In this document: positions 53,474 through 63,457 of the stretch, piece after piece
How positions within the stretch are numbered: position 1 is the stretch's first letter
Layout: each line of letters starts with the position of its first letter
Source: Alishewanella agri BL06
GTDB taxonomy: Bacteria; Pseudomonadota; Gammaproteobacteria; Enterobacterales; Alteromonadaceae
NCBI RefSeq assembly: GCF_000272005.1
Contig: NZ_AKKU01000011.1
Location: forward strand, 372,001-436,000
Direction: 5' to 3'
Length of the DNA stretch: 64,000 nucleotides
Notes under the pieces: generated by a model
Told to the model about the DNA's origin: nothing
Seen by the model: only the letters and a program-made list of their open reading frames with translations
Databases searched by the model: none
Translations under genes and position numbers: made by a program

Positions 53474-54486
53474 TTAATTTTTTACTCCGGCGGCTGTTTT
53501 TACTTGGTACTGTGCTGTTTGGCTTAAGCTTACTGGCATTTAGCCTCGGCTATCTGTTCCCCGGCGATCCATTACAAAACTTCAGCGGCATCCGCCAGCT
53601 TGAACCGCAACTGCGCGCCGAGCTTACTGCGGCCTACCGCCTGGATCACTCTTATCTGAGTCAATACCTGGCCTTTCTGAACCGCTTATGGCACGGTGAT
53701 TGGGGACTGTCATTGGCCAGCCAGCAGCCACTGCTTAGCGAAATCCGCCAAGTCTTACCCGCTACCATTGAGCTTACCAGTTATGCGCTGTTGGTGTCTT
53801 TTCTGTTCGGCGTCCCCCTCGGCATCCTGGCGGCGATTAAACCAGAGGGTTACCTGGGTAAGATCATTAATACCATTACCGTTGCCGGCTATTCATTACC
53901 GGTATTCTGGTGGGCATTGTTGCTGATTATGGTGTTTTCAGTTGGCCTCGGCTGGTTTCCATCTGGTGGCCGGCTTGGCGTGCTCTATGAAATTCCAACC
54001 GTGTCCGGTTTTATGCTGGTCGATATTTTTCTGGCCGAAACACCTTATCAACAAGCGATCTTTCTTGATGCGCTGCGCCATCTGGCGTTACCCACAGTGG
54101 TACTGGCGACCTTTCCCACCACGGTGATGATTCGCTTTGTGCGTGACGCGATGCTGGAAGTGTGGGAGCAAAACTATATTAAAACGGCCAAAGCCAAAGG
54201 ATTAAGCCGGCTACAGGTACTTTACCGGCATGGCCTGCGTAATGCACTGTTACCGGTAATCCGTCAAATAGGTTTACAATTCAGCGCGCTGATTACACTG
54301 GCTATGCTGACAGAAGTGATTTTTTCCTGGCCGGGTATTGGCCGCTGGTTACTGGATAGTATTTATCAACGCAACTTTCCGGCGATTCAGGCTGGCTTGA
54401 TGATTATTTCGGTACTGGTGATTACGGTTAATATGCTGACAGAAATTTTGCATACTTTTTTCAACCCTCTGGCCAGGAAACGCTAA
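53470..54486 (+). CDS. sapB: Peptide ABC transporter permease SapB
   Basis: Inner-membrane permease of 338 residues (DppB type) with about six TM helices and the EAA loop (AKAKGLSRLQVLYRHGLRNALLPVI, about 238-262) that docks with the ATPases. It overlaps sapA by 4 bp (ATGA). The N-terminus (LRRLFLLGTVLFGLSLLAFSLGYLFPGDPL) is typical of the family. It works with SapC. Confidence 0.95.
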   Translation: MINFLLRRLFLLGTVLFGLSLLAFSLGYLFPGDPLQNFSGIRQLEPQLRAELTAAYRLDHSYLSQYLAFLNRLWHGDWGLSLASQQPLLSEIRQVLPATIELTSYALLVSFLFGVPLGILAAIKPEGYLGKIINTITVAGYSLPVFWWALLLIMVFSVGLGWFPSGGRLGVLYEIPTVSGFMLVDIFLAETPYQQAIFLDALRHLALPTVVLATFPTTVMIRFVRDAMLEVWEQNYIKTAKAKGLSRLQVLYRHGLRNALLPVIRQIGLQFSALITLAMLTEVIFSWPGIGRWLLDSIYQRNFPAIQAGLMIISVLVITVNMLTEILHTFFNPLARKR

Positions 54487-54487
54487 G

Positions 54488-55381
54488 ATGCGCAAGTTCC
54501 GGCTGTACTTTGAAGAGCAACATCGCTCCCCGCTGGCACAATTGTGGCGTGAGTTTGCCCGTCAACACAGTGCGCTGTTTGGTTTAGCATTATTTAGCAG
54601 TTTTTTACTGTTAAGTCTGGTCGCGCCCTTTATTACCCCGCATGATCCATACCTGCAAGCAGATAACCTGCTGTTGTTACCGCCATCCTGGTCAGAACAA
54701 GGTTTAGTGCAATATCCATTTGGTACTGACGATCTGGGCCGGGATCTGCTATCCAGACTGCTTAAAGGCACCACCTTTACCTTTGGTCTGGCACTAGTGA
54801 CGGTGATAGGTGCTTTGCTGGCCGGTTTGGCACTGGGTGCGCTGGCTGGTATGAGCCAAGGTATGAAATCGAGTTTTTTTAATCATTTACTTGATCTTAT
54901 TCTGACCATCCCATCGTTGTTACTGGCCATTATTATTGTTGCGGTACTCGGCCCGGGTTTGGCAAACACCGCCTGGGCGGTCAGCCTGGCTTTGCTGCCA
55001 CAATTTGTGCATGGTATTCGTAACGCCATCAATGAACAGCTGAAAAAGGACTATGTTACCGCTTACCGGTTGGATGGTGCCAACAACTGGCAAGTATTAA
55101 CCCGGCTAATTATTCCCAATATCTGGGAGAAAATTATTGTAATGAGCAGTATGGCGCTATCCACCGCCATTCTGGATATCGCGGCTTTGGGTTTCCTGAG
55201 TTTGGGTGCGCAGGCCCCCATCCCGGAATGGGGAGCTATGATCAGCGACTCACTGGATTTAATTTATTTAGCCCCGGCTAGTGTCGCCATCCCAGGTTTA
55301 TTAATTTTTGCAGCCGTGCTATCGGTTAATCTGGTGGGTGACGGTCTGAAAACGGCGATGCAACGCCGACGGGAGAGCTAA
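54488..55381 (+). CDS. sapC: Peptide ABC transporter permease SapC
   Basis: Second permease (DppC type), 297 residues, with a cytosolic N-terminal segment, a TM helix at about 30-52, the periplasmic FGTDDLGRDLLSRLLKG motif, five further TM helices and an EAA loop (AYRLDGANNWQVLTRLIIPNIWEKI). One base separates it from sapB, and its stop overlaps sapD by one base. Confidence 0.95.
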   Translation: MRKFRLYFEEQHRSPLAQLWREFARQHSALFGLALFSSFLLLSLVAPFITPHDPYLQADNLLLLPPSWSEQGLVQYPFGTDDLGRDLLSRLLKGTTFTFGLALVTVIGALLAGLALGALAGMSQGMKSSFFNHLLDLILTIPSLLLAIIIVAVLGPGLANTAWAVSLALLPQFVHGIRNAINEQLKKDYVTAYRLDGANNWQVLTRLIIPNIWEKIIVMSSMALSTAILDIAALGFLSLGAQAPIPEWGAMISDSLDLIYLAPASVAIPGLLIFAAVLSVNLVGDGLKTAMQRRRES

Positions 55382-56376
55382 TGCTGTTGCTCGATATTAA
55401 AAATCTGACCATTGAACTGGAGACGCCGGATGGCTTAATTCGTGCTGTTGACCGGGTGAGTCTGAGTTTAAAAGAAGGCGAAACCCGCGGTCTGGTTGGC
55501 GAATCCGGTTCGGGTAAAAGCTTAATTGCCAAGGCCATTGTTGGCGTACTTAATCGGCGCTGGCGGATCCATGCCGACCGTTTCAGCTGGCTGGGACAAG
55601 ACTTACTAAGACTTTCCAGCGAACAACGACGTAAAATTATTGGCCGTGACATTGCGATGATCTACCAGGAGCCGAGTCGTAGCCTGGATCCGACAGCCGC
55701 TATCGCCGACCAGTTAGAGGAAGCCATACCCAGTGAACTGCTGGAAGGCAGTTGGTGGCAGCGACCTTTCTTACGTCGAAAAAGAGCCATTGCCCTGCTC
55801 CACAAAGTTGGGATCCGTGACCATAAAGCGATTTTGCAAAGTTATCCGTTTCAGCTTTCAGAGGGACTATGCCAAAAAGTGATGATTGCCATGGCCATCG
55901 CGAAAAATCCCAAACTACTGATCGCCGATGAACCCACTACCGCGCTGGAAAGTACAACTCAGGCGCAATTATTTCGCTTGCTGGCCAGTTTTAACCAGCT
56001 TAGAGGCATGTCGGTACTGTTGATTAGTCACGAACTGGAAAGTGTTGCCCGCTACACTCAGAATCTGAGTGTGTTGTACTGCGGGCAATTAGTAGAAAGT
56101 GGCGAGACCAGCAATATTCTGAGCCAACCTTTCCATCCTTATACCGATGCTTTAGTAAAAAGTGTGCCGGAGTTTCAGCCTGAGTTAGCACCCAAAGCGC
56201 CACTGTATGCTTTACCCGGTAGTATTCCAACCTTGCAGCATTTGCCTATTGGCTGTCGACTGGGGCCACGCTGTCCGAACGCTCGTAAAGAGTGTGTCAA
56301 AACTCCGCTGCAAGAACGGTTGCAAAATCATTTTTATAGCTGCCATTTTCCATTGCAGTACAAGGCCGAAAAATGA
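55381..56376 (+). CDS. sapD: Peptide ABC transporter ATPase SapD
   Basis: ATPase subunit of 331 residues (DppD type). Walker A is GESGSGKSLI, Walker B LLIADEPTTALE with the catalytic Glu, and the H-loop is LLISHELESV. The signature is LSEGLCQKV rather than LSGGQ, which is also the case in E. coli SapD. The C-terminal oligopeptide-transporter extension (CRLGPRCPNARKEC) has four Cys-rich residues. It overlaps sapF by 4 bp. Confidence 0.95.
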   Translation: MLLLDIKNLTIELETPDGLIRAVDRVSLSLKEGETRGLVGESGSGKSLIAKAIVGVLNRRWRIHADRFSWLGQDLLRLSSEQRRKIIGRDIAMIYQEPSRSLDPTAAIADQLEEAIPSELLEGSWWQRPFLRRKRAIALLHKVGIRDHKAILQSYPFQLSEGLCQKVMIAMAIAKNPKLLIADEPTTALESTTQAQLFRLLASFNQLRGMSVLLISHELESVARYTQNLSVLYCGQLVESGETSNILSQPFHPYTDALVKSVPEFQPELAPKAPLYALPGSIPTLQHLPIGCRLGPRCPNARKECVKTPLQERLQNHFYSCHFPLQYKAEK

Positions 56377-57137
56377 ATACATTACTGGAAGTGGAACAAC
56401 TGAGTAAAAGTTACTTTAAACCGCAAGGTTTATTTGGGCGTAAAAAAATTCAGGCGTTACAAAATATCAGCTTTAGTCTCCAAAGCGGTAAAACGCTGGC
56501 GATTGTCGGCGAAACCGGTTCGGGTAAAAGCACTCTGGCCAAATTACTGGTCGGCATCGAAAAACCTGATAGCGGCCAAATTCGTCTGGCGGGTCAAGAA
56601 ATCCAGATCAGCGATTACAAGAAATATAATCATGTGATCCGTTTTATCTTTCAGGATGCCAGCCAATCCCTGAATCCGTTGCAAAAGGTCGGCCAGATGC
56701 TGGAAGATGTGTTGCGTTTTAGCACCATTCTGGACCCGGCACAGCGCCAGATCAAGATCCGTCAAACCCTGCGCCAACTGGGTTTGTTAGATGAACACGC
56801 TGAATATTATCCACATATGTTTTCTGGTGGCCAACTGCAGCGGGTAGCCCTGGCCAGAGCGCTGATTCTCGATCCGAAATTACTGATCCTGGATCAGGCG
56901 TTGTCGGCGTTAGATCCCTCTTTACGGGCACAAATTGTAAATCTATTGTTACACTTACAGCAGCAAAACGGCTTAGCTTACCTGCTGATTACTAATAACT
57001 TACAGCTTGTACAACATCTGAGTGATGATATGCTGGTATTAGCTCAGGGGGTAACGACAGACTACGGAGCGACCGCAGATATCTTCCGTAACCCACAGCA
57101 CGACTATACCCGCAAACTGCTAAGTAGCCTGCTGTAA
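56373..57137 (+). CDS. sapF: Peptide ABC transporter ATPase SapF with altered catalytic residues
   Basis: ATPase subunit of 254 residues (DppF type). Walker A GETGSGKSTL and signature FSGGQLQRVALARAL are intact, but the residue after the Walker B Asp is Gln175 (LLILDQALSALD) instead of the catalytic Glu, and the H-loop His is replaced by Asn209 (LLITNNLQLV). This subunit's own ATP site is therefore probably weakly active or inactive, while its signature completes the site built on SapD. Gene order and overlaps leave no doubt that it belongs to sapABCDF. Confidence 0.93.
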   Translation: MNTLLEVEQLSKSYFKPQGLFGRKKIQALQNISFSLQSGKTLAIVGETGSGKSTLAKLLVGIEKPDSGQIRLAGQEIQISDYKKYNHVIRFIFQDASQSLNPLQKVGQMLEDVLRFSTILDPAQRQIKIRQTLRQLGLLDEHAEYYPHMFSGGQLQRVALARALILDPKLLILDQALSALDPSLRAQIVNLLLHLQQQNGLAYLLITNNLQLVQHLSDDMLVLAQGVTTDYGATADIFRNPQHDYTRKLLSSLL

Positions 57138-57186
57138 AATGTGCCTCTGCTATACTCGGTAATAAAATAATAAAATAAGGTCAGAC

Positions 57187-58377
57187 ATGCTTGCTTTGGC
57201 GTTCTTGGCAGCTCTGGGTGCAGCAATACCCGCTCAGCTTGGCACCAACATTGCCTCTCCCGCAGAAGACAGTGCCGTGTTGCAGGTCGCTTGTATTATG
57301 CAACAGCTGGAACAACCCTATAATCTGCTGTCGTTACCCTGGCTTCGCGCACGACAGGAAGTTCGCTTAAACCGGCTGGATGGTTATTTCACTGCCGTTT
57401 TACTGCAGGAAATGGAGCCTTTTGGCCAACTGTCAGCACCACTTTATCTGGAAAACTGGTACTGGATTGAGCACCGTTCAACCCTCTCAGTACCTCCGCC
57501 GGTGAAGCGTTTGGGTGCCGTACGTGGCAGCCACCAGGCGAAATGGTTCGAAACTATGGATTTAGCCGCCGCGGCCGAGGTTAATACCAGCGAAGAGCTG
57601 GTAAAAATGTTAAACCTGAAGCGGGTTGATCGCATCCTGATGGATTTAGAAGTATTTGAACAAACGGCAGCACGTTTGGGGCTGGTAAGACAGGACTTCT
57701 CAGTACGTTTTTTCCGCTATGTCCCTTTGGGTGTCTACTTTTCCAGTCAATTCTTGCAACAAAGACCGGGGTTCTTAAGCCGTTTCAATGCGCTGATCCC
57801 CAGCTGCAGCCAAACACCTTTTATCTTGTCCGAACGCGAACAGCGTATAGTCTTAGACGCATTTTTGCCGCCAGCATCAGAACTGGCAACACAAGCGCTC
57901 ATCCAGCAAGCTCTGCAGAGCCAAAATGCCACACCCTGGTCACCAGAGCAGATTTCCCAACATGACCAACGCTGGATTGACGAAGTGAAACAAGGCCAAC
58001 CACAACTGGCCGAAAGTATGCTACACACAGAATTATCGCAATGGTTAGCGCGGTGGCAACAACAATTCTCCGGTCGCGTTGCAGAAATCATTCTGATGGA
58101 TGCGCAGGGCCGTAATGTGGCGATTAGTGCCGTCACCTCAGATTACTGGCAAGGCGATGAGATTAAGTATCAGCAAGTGTTTGCGCAGCCAGTCAGTCAT
58201 CTGCTGGACAGTGTGCGTTTTGATGCGTCCAGCCAGCGCTTTCTGGTGCAGTTAACTGTGCCGGTCAATAATGCGCAGGGAGAGCCACTTGGCGCGTTGA
58301 CACTTGGGTTGGATGTTGAACTCAGCTTACAGTACTGTCAACGTAATGGTATTAGCCCCGGCTACTGTGTTGATTAG
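57187..58377 (+). CDS. Solute-binding-like protein fused to a PDC/Cache-like domain
   Basis: A 396-residue protein, probably periplasmic; the N-terminal hydrophobic stretch (LALAFLAALGAAIPAQ) may be a signal peptide but lacks a basic n-region. Residues about 30-215 resemble the type-II periplasmic amino acid-binding fold (LPWLRARQEVRLNRLDGYF; RVDRILMDLEVFEQTAARLGL). Residues about 255-390 resemble PDC/Cache sensor domains (EIILMDAQGRNVAISAVTSDYWQGDE; GEPLGALTLGLDVE). No TM helix or output domain follows. It starts 49 bp after sapF with AAGG upstream of the ATG. Function unknown; it could bind a ligand for a partner sensor. Confidence 0.7.
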   Translation: MLALAFLAALGAAIPAQLGTNIASPAEDSAVLQVACIMQQLEQPYNLLSLPWLRARQEVRLNRLDGYFTAVLLQEMEPFGQLSAPLYLENWYWIEHRSTLSVPPPVKRLGAVRGSHQAKWFETMDLAAAAEVNTSEELVKMLNLKRVDRILMDLEVFEQTAARLGLVRQDFSVRFFRYVPLGVYFSSQFLQQRPGFLSRFNALIPSCSQTPFILSEREQRIVLDAFLPPASELATQALIQQALQSQNATPWSPEQISQHDQRWIDEVKQGQPQLAESMLHTELSQWLARWQQQFSGRVAEIILMDAQGRNVAISAVTSDYWQGDEIKYQQVFAQPVSHLLDSVRFDASSQRFLVQLTVPVNNAQGEPLGALTLGLDVELSLQYCQRNGISPGYCVD

Positions 58378-58445
58378 TTCGCAGGACGATGCCCGCTGTG
58401 AGTAATAGTCAACCGCCATTGGAAGTGGTTTAAATTTAAAAGTAA

Positions 58446-58467
58446 AAAGGGAGCCGCAGCTCCCTTT
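58446..58467 (+). terminator. Bidirectional terminator between the fusion gene and ppiD
   Basis: AAAGGGAGC pairs with GCTCCCTTT around CGCA. It lies 68 bp after the plus-strand gene and 18 bp after the ppiD stop, with T/A runs on both sides. Confidence 0.8.
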
Positions 58468-58485
58468 ATCTTCTAGCTTTTCGGC

Positions 58486-60393
58486 TTAGAAATCTTCATT
58501 CACTACGGTGTTACGCAGCTGACGGCTAATTGTGGCTTCTGCACGTAAAGTCGCTAGCAATGCCTGGTAGTTTTGCTCAGCTTGTTGCCGGGCAATAGCT
58601 TCCAGTTGACCGGCATCGGGCACACTGCTAATTTGCGCATCTACGACCTTATCGACCGCTATCACAGCAACATCACCCGAGGCCAACTGTACTGAATCCA
58701 GACTGCTGCTGTCAGCGGCTGGTTTTGGCATAGCAAAGGCCTTAGCTCGGATTTCGGTCGCCAGACTACCACCAAAACGTGGTGTTTCAGCACTCACAGT
58801 AATGTCTGCTGCGGCTTGCTCCGCCAACTGTTGCAGACTTGCAGCATCAACCAATAAGCCTTGTACATATTGCAGGGTTAACTTTGACACTTCCTGCTGC
58901 TGCACGGCAGCTTGCACCACGTCGCGCACTTCTTCCAGAGGTTGAGTGCGTGCCGGTTGATGTTCTTTGATCCGGGCAACAACCACATGCCCACGGGCCA
59001 GTTCCAGCACGTCTGAGTTTAACCCTTCAGCGATAAAGCCCGGGTTAAACAGCCGGGTTAAAATCGCCGGTGCAGCCAAGACTTCTGGCGCCGTTTCGCG
59101 ACTAAACAAGGCGGTAGACTGCACCGAAGCGCCGATGGCCTCAGCGGCCTCTTCCAGGTTATCCGGTTGTTCAAAAGCCAACTGCGCTAAACGTTGCTGC
59201 AAGTCGAAGAATAAGGCAGTAGCTTGTTCAGCTTTTAACGTAGCCGCAATTTCCGCTGATACCTCATCCAGCGTTTTGATGCTGGCTGGCGTGTAGCTGC
59301 TCAGTTTAATAATATGGTAGCCAAATTCGCTTTTCACTACCTGGCTCAGCTGACCCACTTCCGTTAAGGCAAATGCAGCAGCTTCAAATACCGGGTCCAT
59401 CTGCCCGGCCACCAGTTCGCCTAGCTCACCACCATTCTCTGCAGAAAAGGTATCGGCAGAATGTTGTTTGGCCAGAGCAGCAAAATCTGCACCCGCCTGT
59501 AACTCAGCCAAAATTGCTTCCGCTTGCTGTTGTAAAGCAGGATCGTCTTGCTCGCTCTCTAGCATAATGTGAGCGACAGAGCGCTGCTCAGTGCTGCCAA
59601 ATCTGGACTGATTGGCTTGGTAGTAGTCAGCGATCTGCTGCGACGTAACCTCAATATCTGTTGCCAGTTGCGCGGCCGATAATTCGACGTACTCCACCGC
59701 GACCTGCTCTGGCGTCATAAAACGCTGCAGGTTTTGCTGATAGTAGCTATTCAGCTTGTCATCGGTCAGTTCAACTTGTTCCGCAAAGCGGCTGGCGGGT
59801 ACGGTAAAGTAGCGGATATCGCGGGTTTGCTGCTGTAACGCTAACAGCTGGTTAATTTCACCAGCGAGGCCGAACTCACTACCGACTAAACCTTGCATTA
59901 GCTGTGACGTAGACAGATCCTCACGCACCAGCTCGCGAAAATCTGCCGGTTGGTAGCCTGCCTGACGTAATAGTGCCAAGAAGCGATCATTATTAAATAC
60001 GCCGTCTACCTGGAACTGTGGCAAGTTAACGACAGTGTCACGCACTTGATCGTCACCGACACGTAACCCCAGCTTGCGGGCAAACTGCTTTTGCAGTGTA
60101 TCGTCAATCACCCGTTCCAGCACTTCACTGCGGAAATTCGCCATATAAGTTGGGTCAGCAGCCAGCACATCGTACATTTCACCGAATTGCTGTTGCATTC
60201 TCGACCGTTCATTTTGTAAGGCTTGCTCGTAAGTTGCCTGACTAATCTCTTCGCCATTCACCACAGCGACTATCGCCTCGCGGGGCGAACTGAGGTAACC
60301 GCCAACACCTGCCAATGCAAATGTCAGGATCACCAGGCCAAGAATGATCTTGGCGGTCATACCCTGCGAGCCTTCTCTGATTCGTTCTAACAT
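58486..60393 (-). CDS. ppiD: Periplasmic folding chaperone PpiD
   Basis: Inner-membrane-anchored chaperone with parvulin-like domain that works near the Sec translocon. The 635-residue protein has an N-terminal TM helix (about 15-35, KIILGLVILTFALAGVGGYL), a SurA-like N-domain (VNGEEISQATYEQALQNER) and a parvulin domain (about 265-360; VAHIMLESEQDD, AKQHSADTFSAENGGELGEL, FGYHIIKLSS). Lon, hupB and ppiD form a conserved gammaproteobacterial order. Confidence 0.96.
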   Translation of the reverse strand: MLERIREGSQGMTAKIILGLVILTFALAGVGGYLSSPREAIVAVVNGEEISQATYEQALQNERSRMQQQFGEMYDVLAADPTYMANFRSEVLERVIDDTLQKQFARKLGLRVGDDQVRDTVVNLPQFQVDGVFNNDRFLALLRQAGYQPADFRELVREDLSTSQLMQGLVGSEFGLAGEINQLLALQQQTRDIRYFTVPASRFAEQVELTDDKLNSYYQQNLQRFMTPEQVAVEYVELSAAQLATDIEVTSQQIADYYQANQSRFGSTEQRSVAHIMLESEQDDPALQQQAEAILAELQAGADFAALAKQHSADTFSAENGGELGELVAGQMDPVFEAAAFALTEVGQLSQVVKSEFGYHIIKLSSYTPASIKTLDEVSAEIAATLKAEQATALFFDLQQRLAQLAFEQPDNLEEAAEAIGASVQSTALFSRETAPEVLAAPAILTRLFNPGFIAEGLNSDVLELARGHVVVARIKEHQPARTQPLEEVRDVVQAAVQQQEVSKLTLQYVQGLLVDAASLQQLAEQAAADITVSAETPRFGGSLATEIRAKAFAMPKPAADSSSLDSVQLASGDVAVIAVDKVVDAQISSVPDAGQLEAIARQQAEQNYQALLATLRAEATISRQLRNTVVNEDF

Positions 60394-60434
60394 CGTTGCG
60401 CGTTCTCTGTTATTCGTGACACAAAAATTGTGTT

Positions 60435-60463
60435 AAAAAAAAAGCGCATCTTAACAGATGCGC
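60435..60463 (-). terminator. Rho-independent terminator of hupB
   Basis: On the minus strand GCGCATCT pairs with AGATGCGC around GTTA, followed by TTTTTTTTT. It lies about 70 bp after the hupB stop and ends hupB before ppiD. Confidence 0.9.
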
Positions 60464-60534
60464 CTTTTTTATAGAAGCCTGCGAATACACTGCTGGCTTG
60501 CGGAACTCCCCCGGCGCGCCGGACGAAAGTTCTA

Positions 60535-60807
60535 TTAGTTAACTGCGTCTTTTAACGCCTTACCCGGCTTGAAAGAAGGAATCTTCGCAGAAGCGATTTG
60601 AATAGTAGCACCAGTTTGTGGGTTACGGCCGGTACGGGCAGCACGCTCACGTACACTGTAAGTACCAAAACCGACTAAAGCTACTGAGTCGCCTTCCTTA
60701 AGAGCTTCGGTAACAGCGTCGATGAACGCGTCTAACGCGCGACCTGCTGCGGCCTTAGAGATATCTGCATTCGCAGCAATTTTGTCGATCAGTTGAGACT
60801 TGTTCAC
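60535..60807 (-). CDS. hupB: DNA-binding protein HU-beta
   Basis: Nucleoid protein that bends DNA as a dimer. The 90-residue protein has [32 protein letters not shown], the [21 protein letters not shown] arm with the intercalating Pro, and [14 protein letters not shown]. It lies between lon and ppiD; the 209 bp upstream to the lon stop hold its promoter, several palindromes and no ORF. Confidence 0.98.
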   Translation of the reverse strand: MNKSQLIDKIAANADISKAAAGRALDAFIDAVTEALKEGDSVALVGFGTYSVRERAARTGRNPQTGATIQIASAKIPSFKPGKALKDAVN

Positions 60808-60871
60808 AATATCATCCCCTTCAATTGTTATTATTTTCTACAACAGCGAACTACTAGTTCTAAGCATTGCC

Positions 60872-60889
60872 TGCTTGTTATAACAAGCA
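60872..60889. repeat. 18-bp perfect palindrome upstream of hupB
   Basis: TGCTTGTTATAACAAGCA is a perfect 18-bp palindrome 65 bp before the hupB start. A second small palindrome, GCTTGCAAGC, follows at about 60898. It could be an operator or a hairpin in the hupB leader. Confidence 0.6.
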
Positions 60890-61016
60890 ACGGCCGTGCT
60901 TGCAAGCAGCAGAAACATTAAAACTAATTTTTTTGGCTTAGGCTACAGCCCTTGCTACACAAGGGCTTAGCCGAAACTGTCCATAACTTAGCACAGCCAA
61001 CAGGAATGAAAAGCCC

Positions 61017-63413
61017 CTAAACCGGATTTTTTTCGGTTTTTTTGCTTTTTGCTGCATTTTTTACCGTATTTGCCACTGTCACCCGTGCCAAAGGCTCTTG
61101 TAACGCGGCTTCCAGTACTTCCTCAATCCATTTTACCGGTCGAATTTCGAGCGCCGTTTTGACGTTTTCCGGAATTTCTTTCAGATCACGAATATTGTCA
61201 TGCGGTATTAATACCCGTTTAATGCCACCACGGTGTGCAGCTAAAAGCTTCTCTTTTAAGCCACCAATCGGTAGCACTTCACCACGTAGCGTAATTTCAC
61301 CGGTCATAGCGACATCTGCCCGCACCGGATTACCGGTTAGGCTCGACACCAGCGCTGTGACCATCGCAATACCGGCACTGGGGCCATCCTTTGGCGTTGC
61401 GCCTTCCGGTACATGCACATGGATATCACGTTTCTCGTAGAAGTCTTCGTTAATCCGCAGTCCCTCAGCACGGCTGCGTACCACCGTCATCGCCGCCTGA
61501 ATGGATTCTTTCATCACATCACCGAGTGAACCGGTATAGGTCAGCTTACCCTTACCCACGACAGCCGCCGCTTCAATGGTTAGTAAATCGCCCCCCACTT
61601 CGGTCCAGGCGAGACCGGTCACCTGACCGATGCGGTTGCTGTCTTCGGCTTTACCGTAGTCAAAGCGGTGTACACCTAAGAACTCTTCCAGATTAGCGTC
61701 GTTAATCACGACTTGCTTTAAACCTTTGCTTAGCAGAATTTGCTTCACTGCCTTGCGGCAAAGTTTCGAAATTTCCCGCTCTAAGCTGCGCACCCCGGCT
61801 TCACGGGTGTAGTAACGGATAATGCCGATAATGGCGCTATCTTCAATCAGCACTTCGGACGGCTTCAAACCATTGCGACTCACCTGTTTTGGTACCAGGT
61901 GCTGTTTGGCAATATTCAGCTTTTCATCCTCGGTATAACCCGATAAGCGGATGACTTCCATCCGATCCAGCAGAGCCGGCGGAATATTCAGGCTGTTAGA
62001 GGTGGCGAAAAACATCACATCAGACAGATCGTAGTCAACTTCCAGGTAATGATCGCTAAAGGCACCATTCTGCTCCGGATCCAGTACCTCTAACAACGCC
62101 GCTGCCGGATCACCACGGAAATCCGATGCCATCTTGTCAATTTCATCCAGCAGGAACAATGGGTTACGCACTCCAACTTTTGCCATCTTCTGGATAATCT
62201 TGCCTGGCATCGAGCCGATATAAGTACGGCGGTGACCACGGATTTCCGCTTCATCCCGCACCCCGCCTAAGGCCATCCGCACATATTTGCGGCCGGTTGC
62301 CTTGGCAACCGATTGCCCCAGTGACGTTTTACCGACACCCGGCGGACCAACTAAACACAGAATGGGCCCTTTTAACTTGTTAACCCGCTGCTGCACCGCC
62401 AGATATTCCATGATCCGCTCTTTGACCTTCTCCAGGCCATAGTGATCGGCATTCAGGATTTGCTCAGCAGCGGCCAGGTTTTTCTTCACCTTAGAGCGTG
62501 TTTGCCAAGGTACCTGAGTTAACCAATCGATATAGCTGCGCACCACTGTCGCTTCTGCTGACATCGGTGACATCATTTTCAGTTTTTGCAGTTCTGCTTT
62601 CGCTTTGGCTTCAGCTTCAGCCGGCATTTTTGCTTCAGCAATTTTCTTCGACAGGGTTTCAAACTCATCCGGCGCATCTTCCAGCTCACCGAGCTCGCGC
62701 TGGATGGCTTTCATTTGTTCGTTCAGATAGTACTCGCGCTGGCTTTTCTCCATCTGCTTTTTCACCCGGCTACGGATGCGGCGTTCAACCTGCAGAATAT
62801 CGATTTCGCTTTCCATCATCGCCATCAGATATTCCAACCGCGCCGTAACATCGGTTAGTTCTAGTACTTTTTGCTTATCTTCGACTTTCAGCGGCATATG
62901 CGCCGCCATCGTATCAGCGAGACGAGCCGCATCATCGATACCGCTTAGCGCAGTGAGTACCTCAGGCGGGATCTTTTTATTGAGCTTAATATAGCCTTCA
63001 AATTGGTTAATAGCCGAACGCAAAAACACTTCCTGCTCTCGGCTATCAATATCCTGAGTTGGCACCAGCTCGACAAAGGCCGCAAAGCTGTCTTTGGTCT
63101 CAGTAAATTTACTCAGTTTGGCGCGCTTACCGCCTTCAACTAACACCTTTACAGTGCCATCCGGTAATTTTAACAGTTGCAGAATAGTGGCAACGGTACC
63201 GATCTGATAAAGGTCTTTTTCGGTCGGATCATCCAGAGTGGCGTCTTTTTGTGCCACTAAAAAGATCTGCTTATCGTTGTCCATCGCCGCATCTAAACAC
63301 TTAATAGACTTCGCCCGGCCAACAAAAAGTGGGATCACCATATGCGGGTAAACAACGACATCCCGCAATGCCAATACCGGCATATGCAAGGTTTCTTGGT
63401 GTTCTGTGGTCAT
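61017..63413 (-). CDS. lon: ATP-dependent protease Lon
   Basis: Cytosolic AAA+ serine protease that degrades damaged and regulatory proteins. The 798-residue protein has the LON substrate domain (about 1-210), a coiled coil, AAA+ domain with Walker [12 protein letters not shown] (about 355) and LLDEIDKM, and the Ser-Lys protease domain (Ser in [11 protein letters not shown], about 680). The C-terminal tail is basic ([14 protein letters not shown]). A sigma-32-like promoter lies about 45 bp upstream. It follows clpX, the usual gene order. Confidence 0.98.
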   Translation of the reverse strand: MTTEHQETLHMPVLALRDVVVYPHMVIPLFVGRAKSIKCLDAAMDNDKQIFLVAQKDATLDDPTEKDLYQIGTVATILQLLKLPDGTVKVLVEGGKRAKLSKFTETKDSFAAFVELVPTQDIDSREQEVFLRSAINQFEGYIKLNKKIPPEVLTALSGIDDAARLADTMAAHMPLKVEDKQKVLELTDVTARLEYLMAMMESEIDILQVERRIRSRVKKQMEKSQREYYLNEQMKAIQRELGELEDAPDEFETLSKKIAEAKMPAEAEAKAKAELQKLKMMSPMSAEATVVRSYIDWLTQVPWQTRSKVKKNLAAAEQILNADHYGLEKVKERIMEYLAVQQRVNKLKGPILCLVGPPGVGKTSLGQSVAKATGRKYVRMALGGVRDEAEIRGHRRTYIGSMPGKIIQKMAKVGVRNPLFLLDEIDKMASDFRGDPAAALLEVLDPEQNGAFSDHYLEVDYDLSDVMFFATSNSLNIPPALLDRMEVIRLSGYTEDEKLNIAKQHLVPKQVSRNGLKPSEVLIEDSAIIGIIRYYTREAGVRSLEREISKLCRKAVKQILLSKGLKQVVINDANLEEFLGVHRFDYGKAEDSNRIGQVTGLAWTEVGGDLLTIEAAAVVGKGKLTYTGSLGDVMKESIQAAMTVVRSRAEGLRINEDFYEKRDIHVHVPEGATPKDGPSAGIAMVTALVSSLTGNPVRADVAMTGEITLRGEVLPIGGLKEKLLAAHRGGIKRVLIPHDNIRDLKEIPENVKTALEIRPVKWIEEVLEAALQEPLARVTVANTVKNAAKSKKTEKNPV

Positions 63414-63457
63414 GAAATAGCTCTCGAAATTAATAACTGCAGGCGATATAAGCCAGT

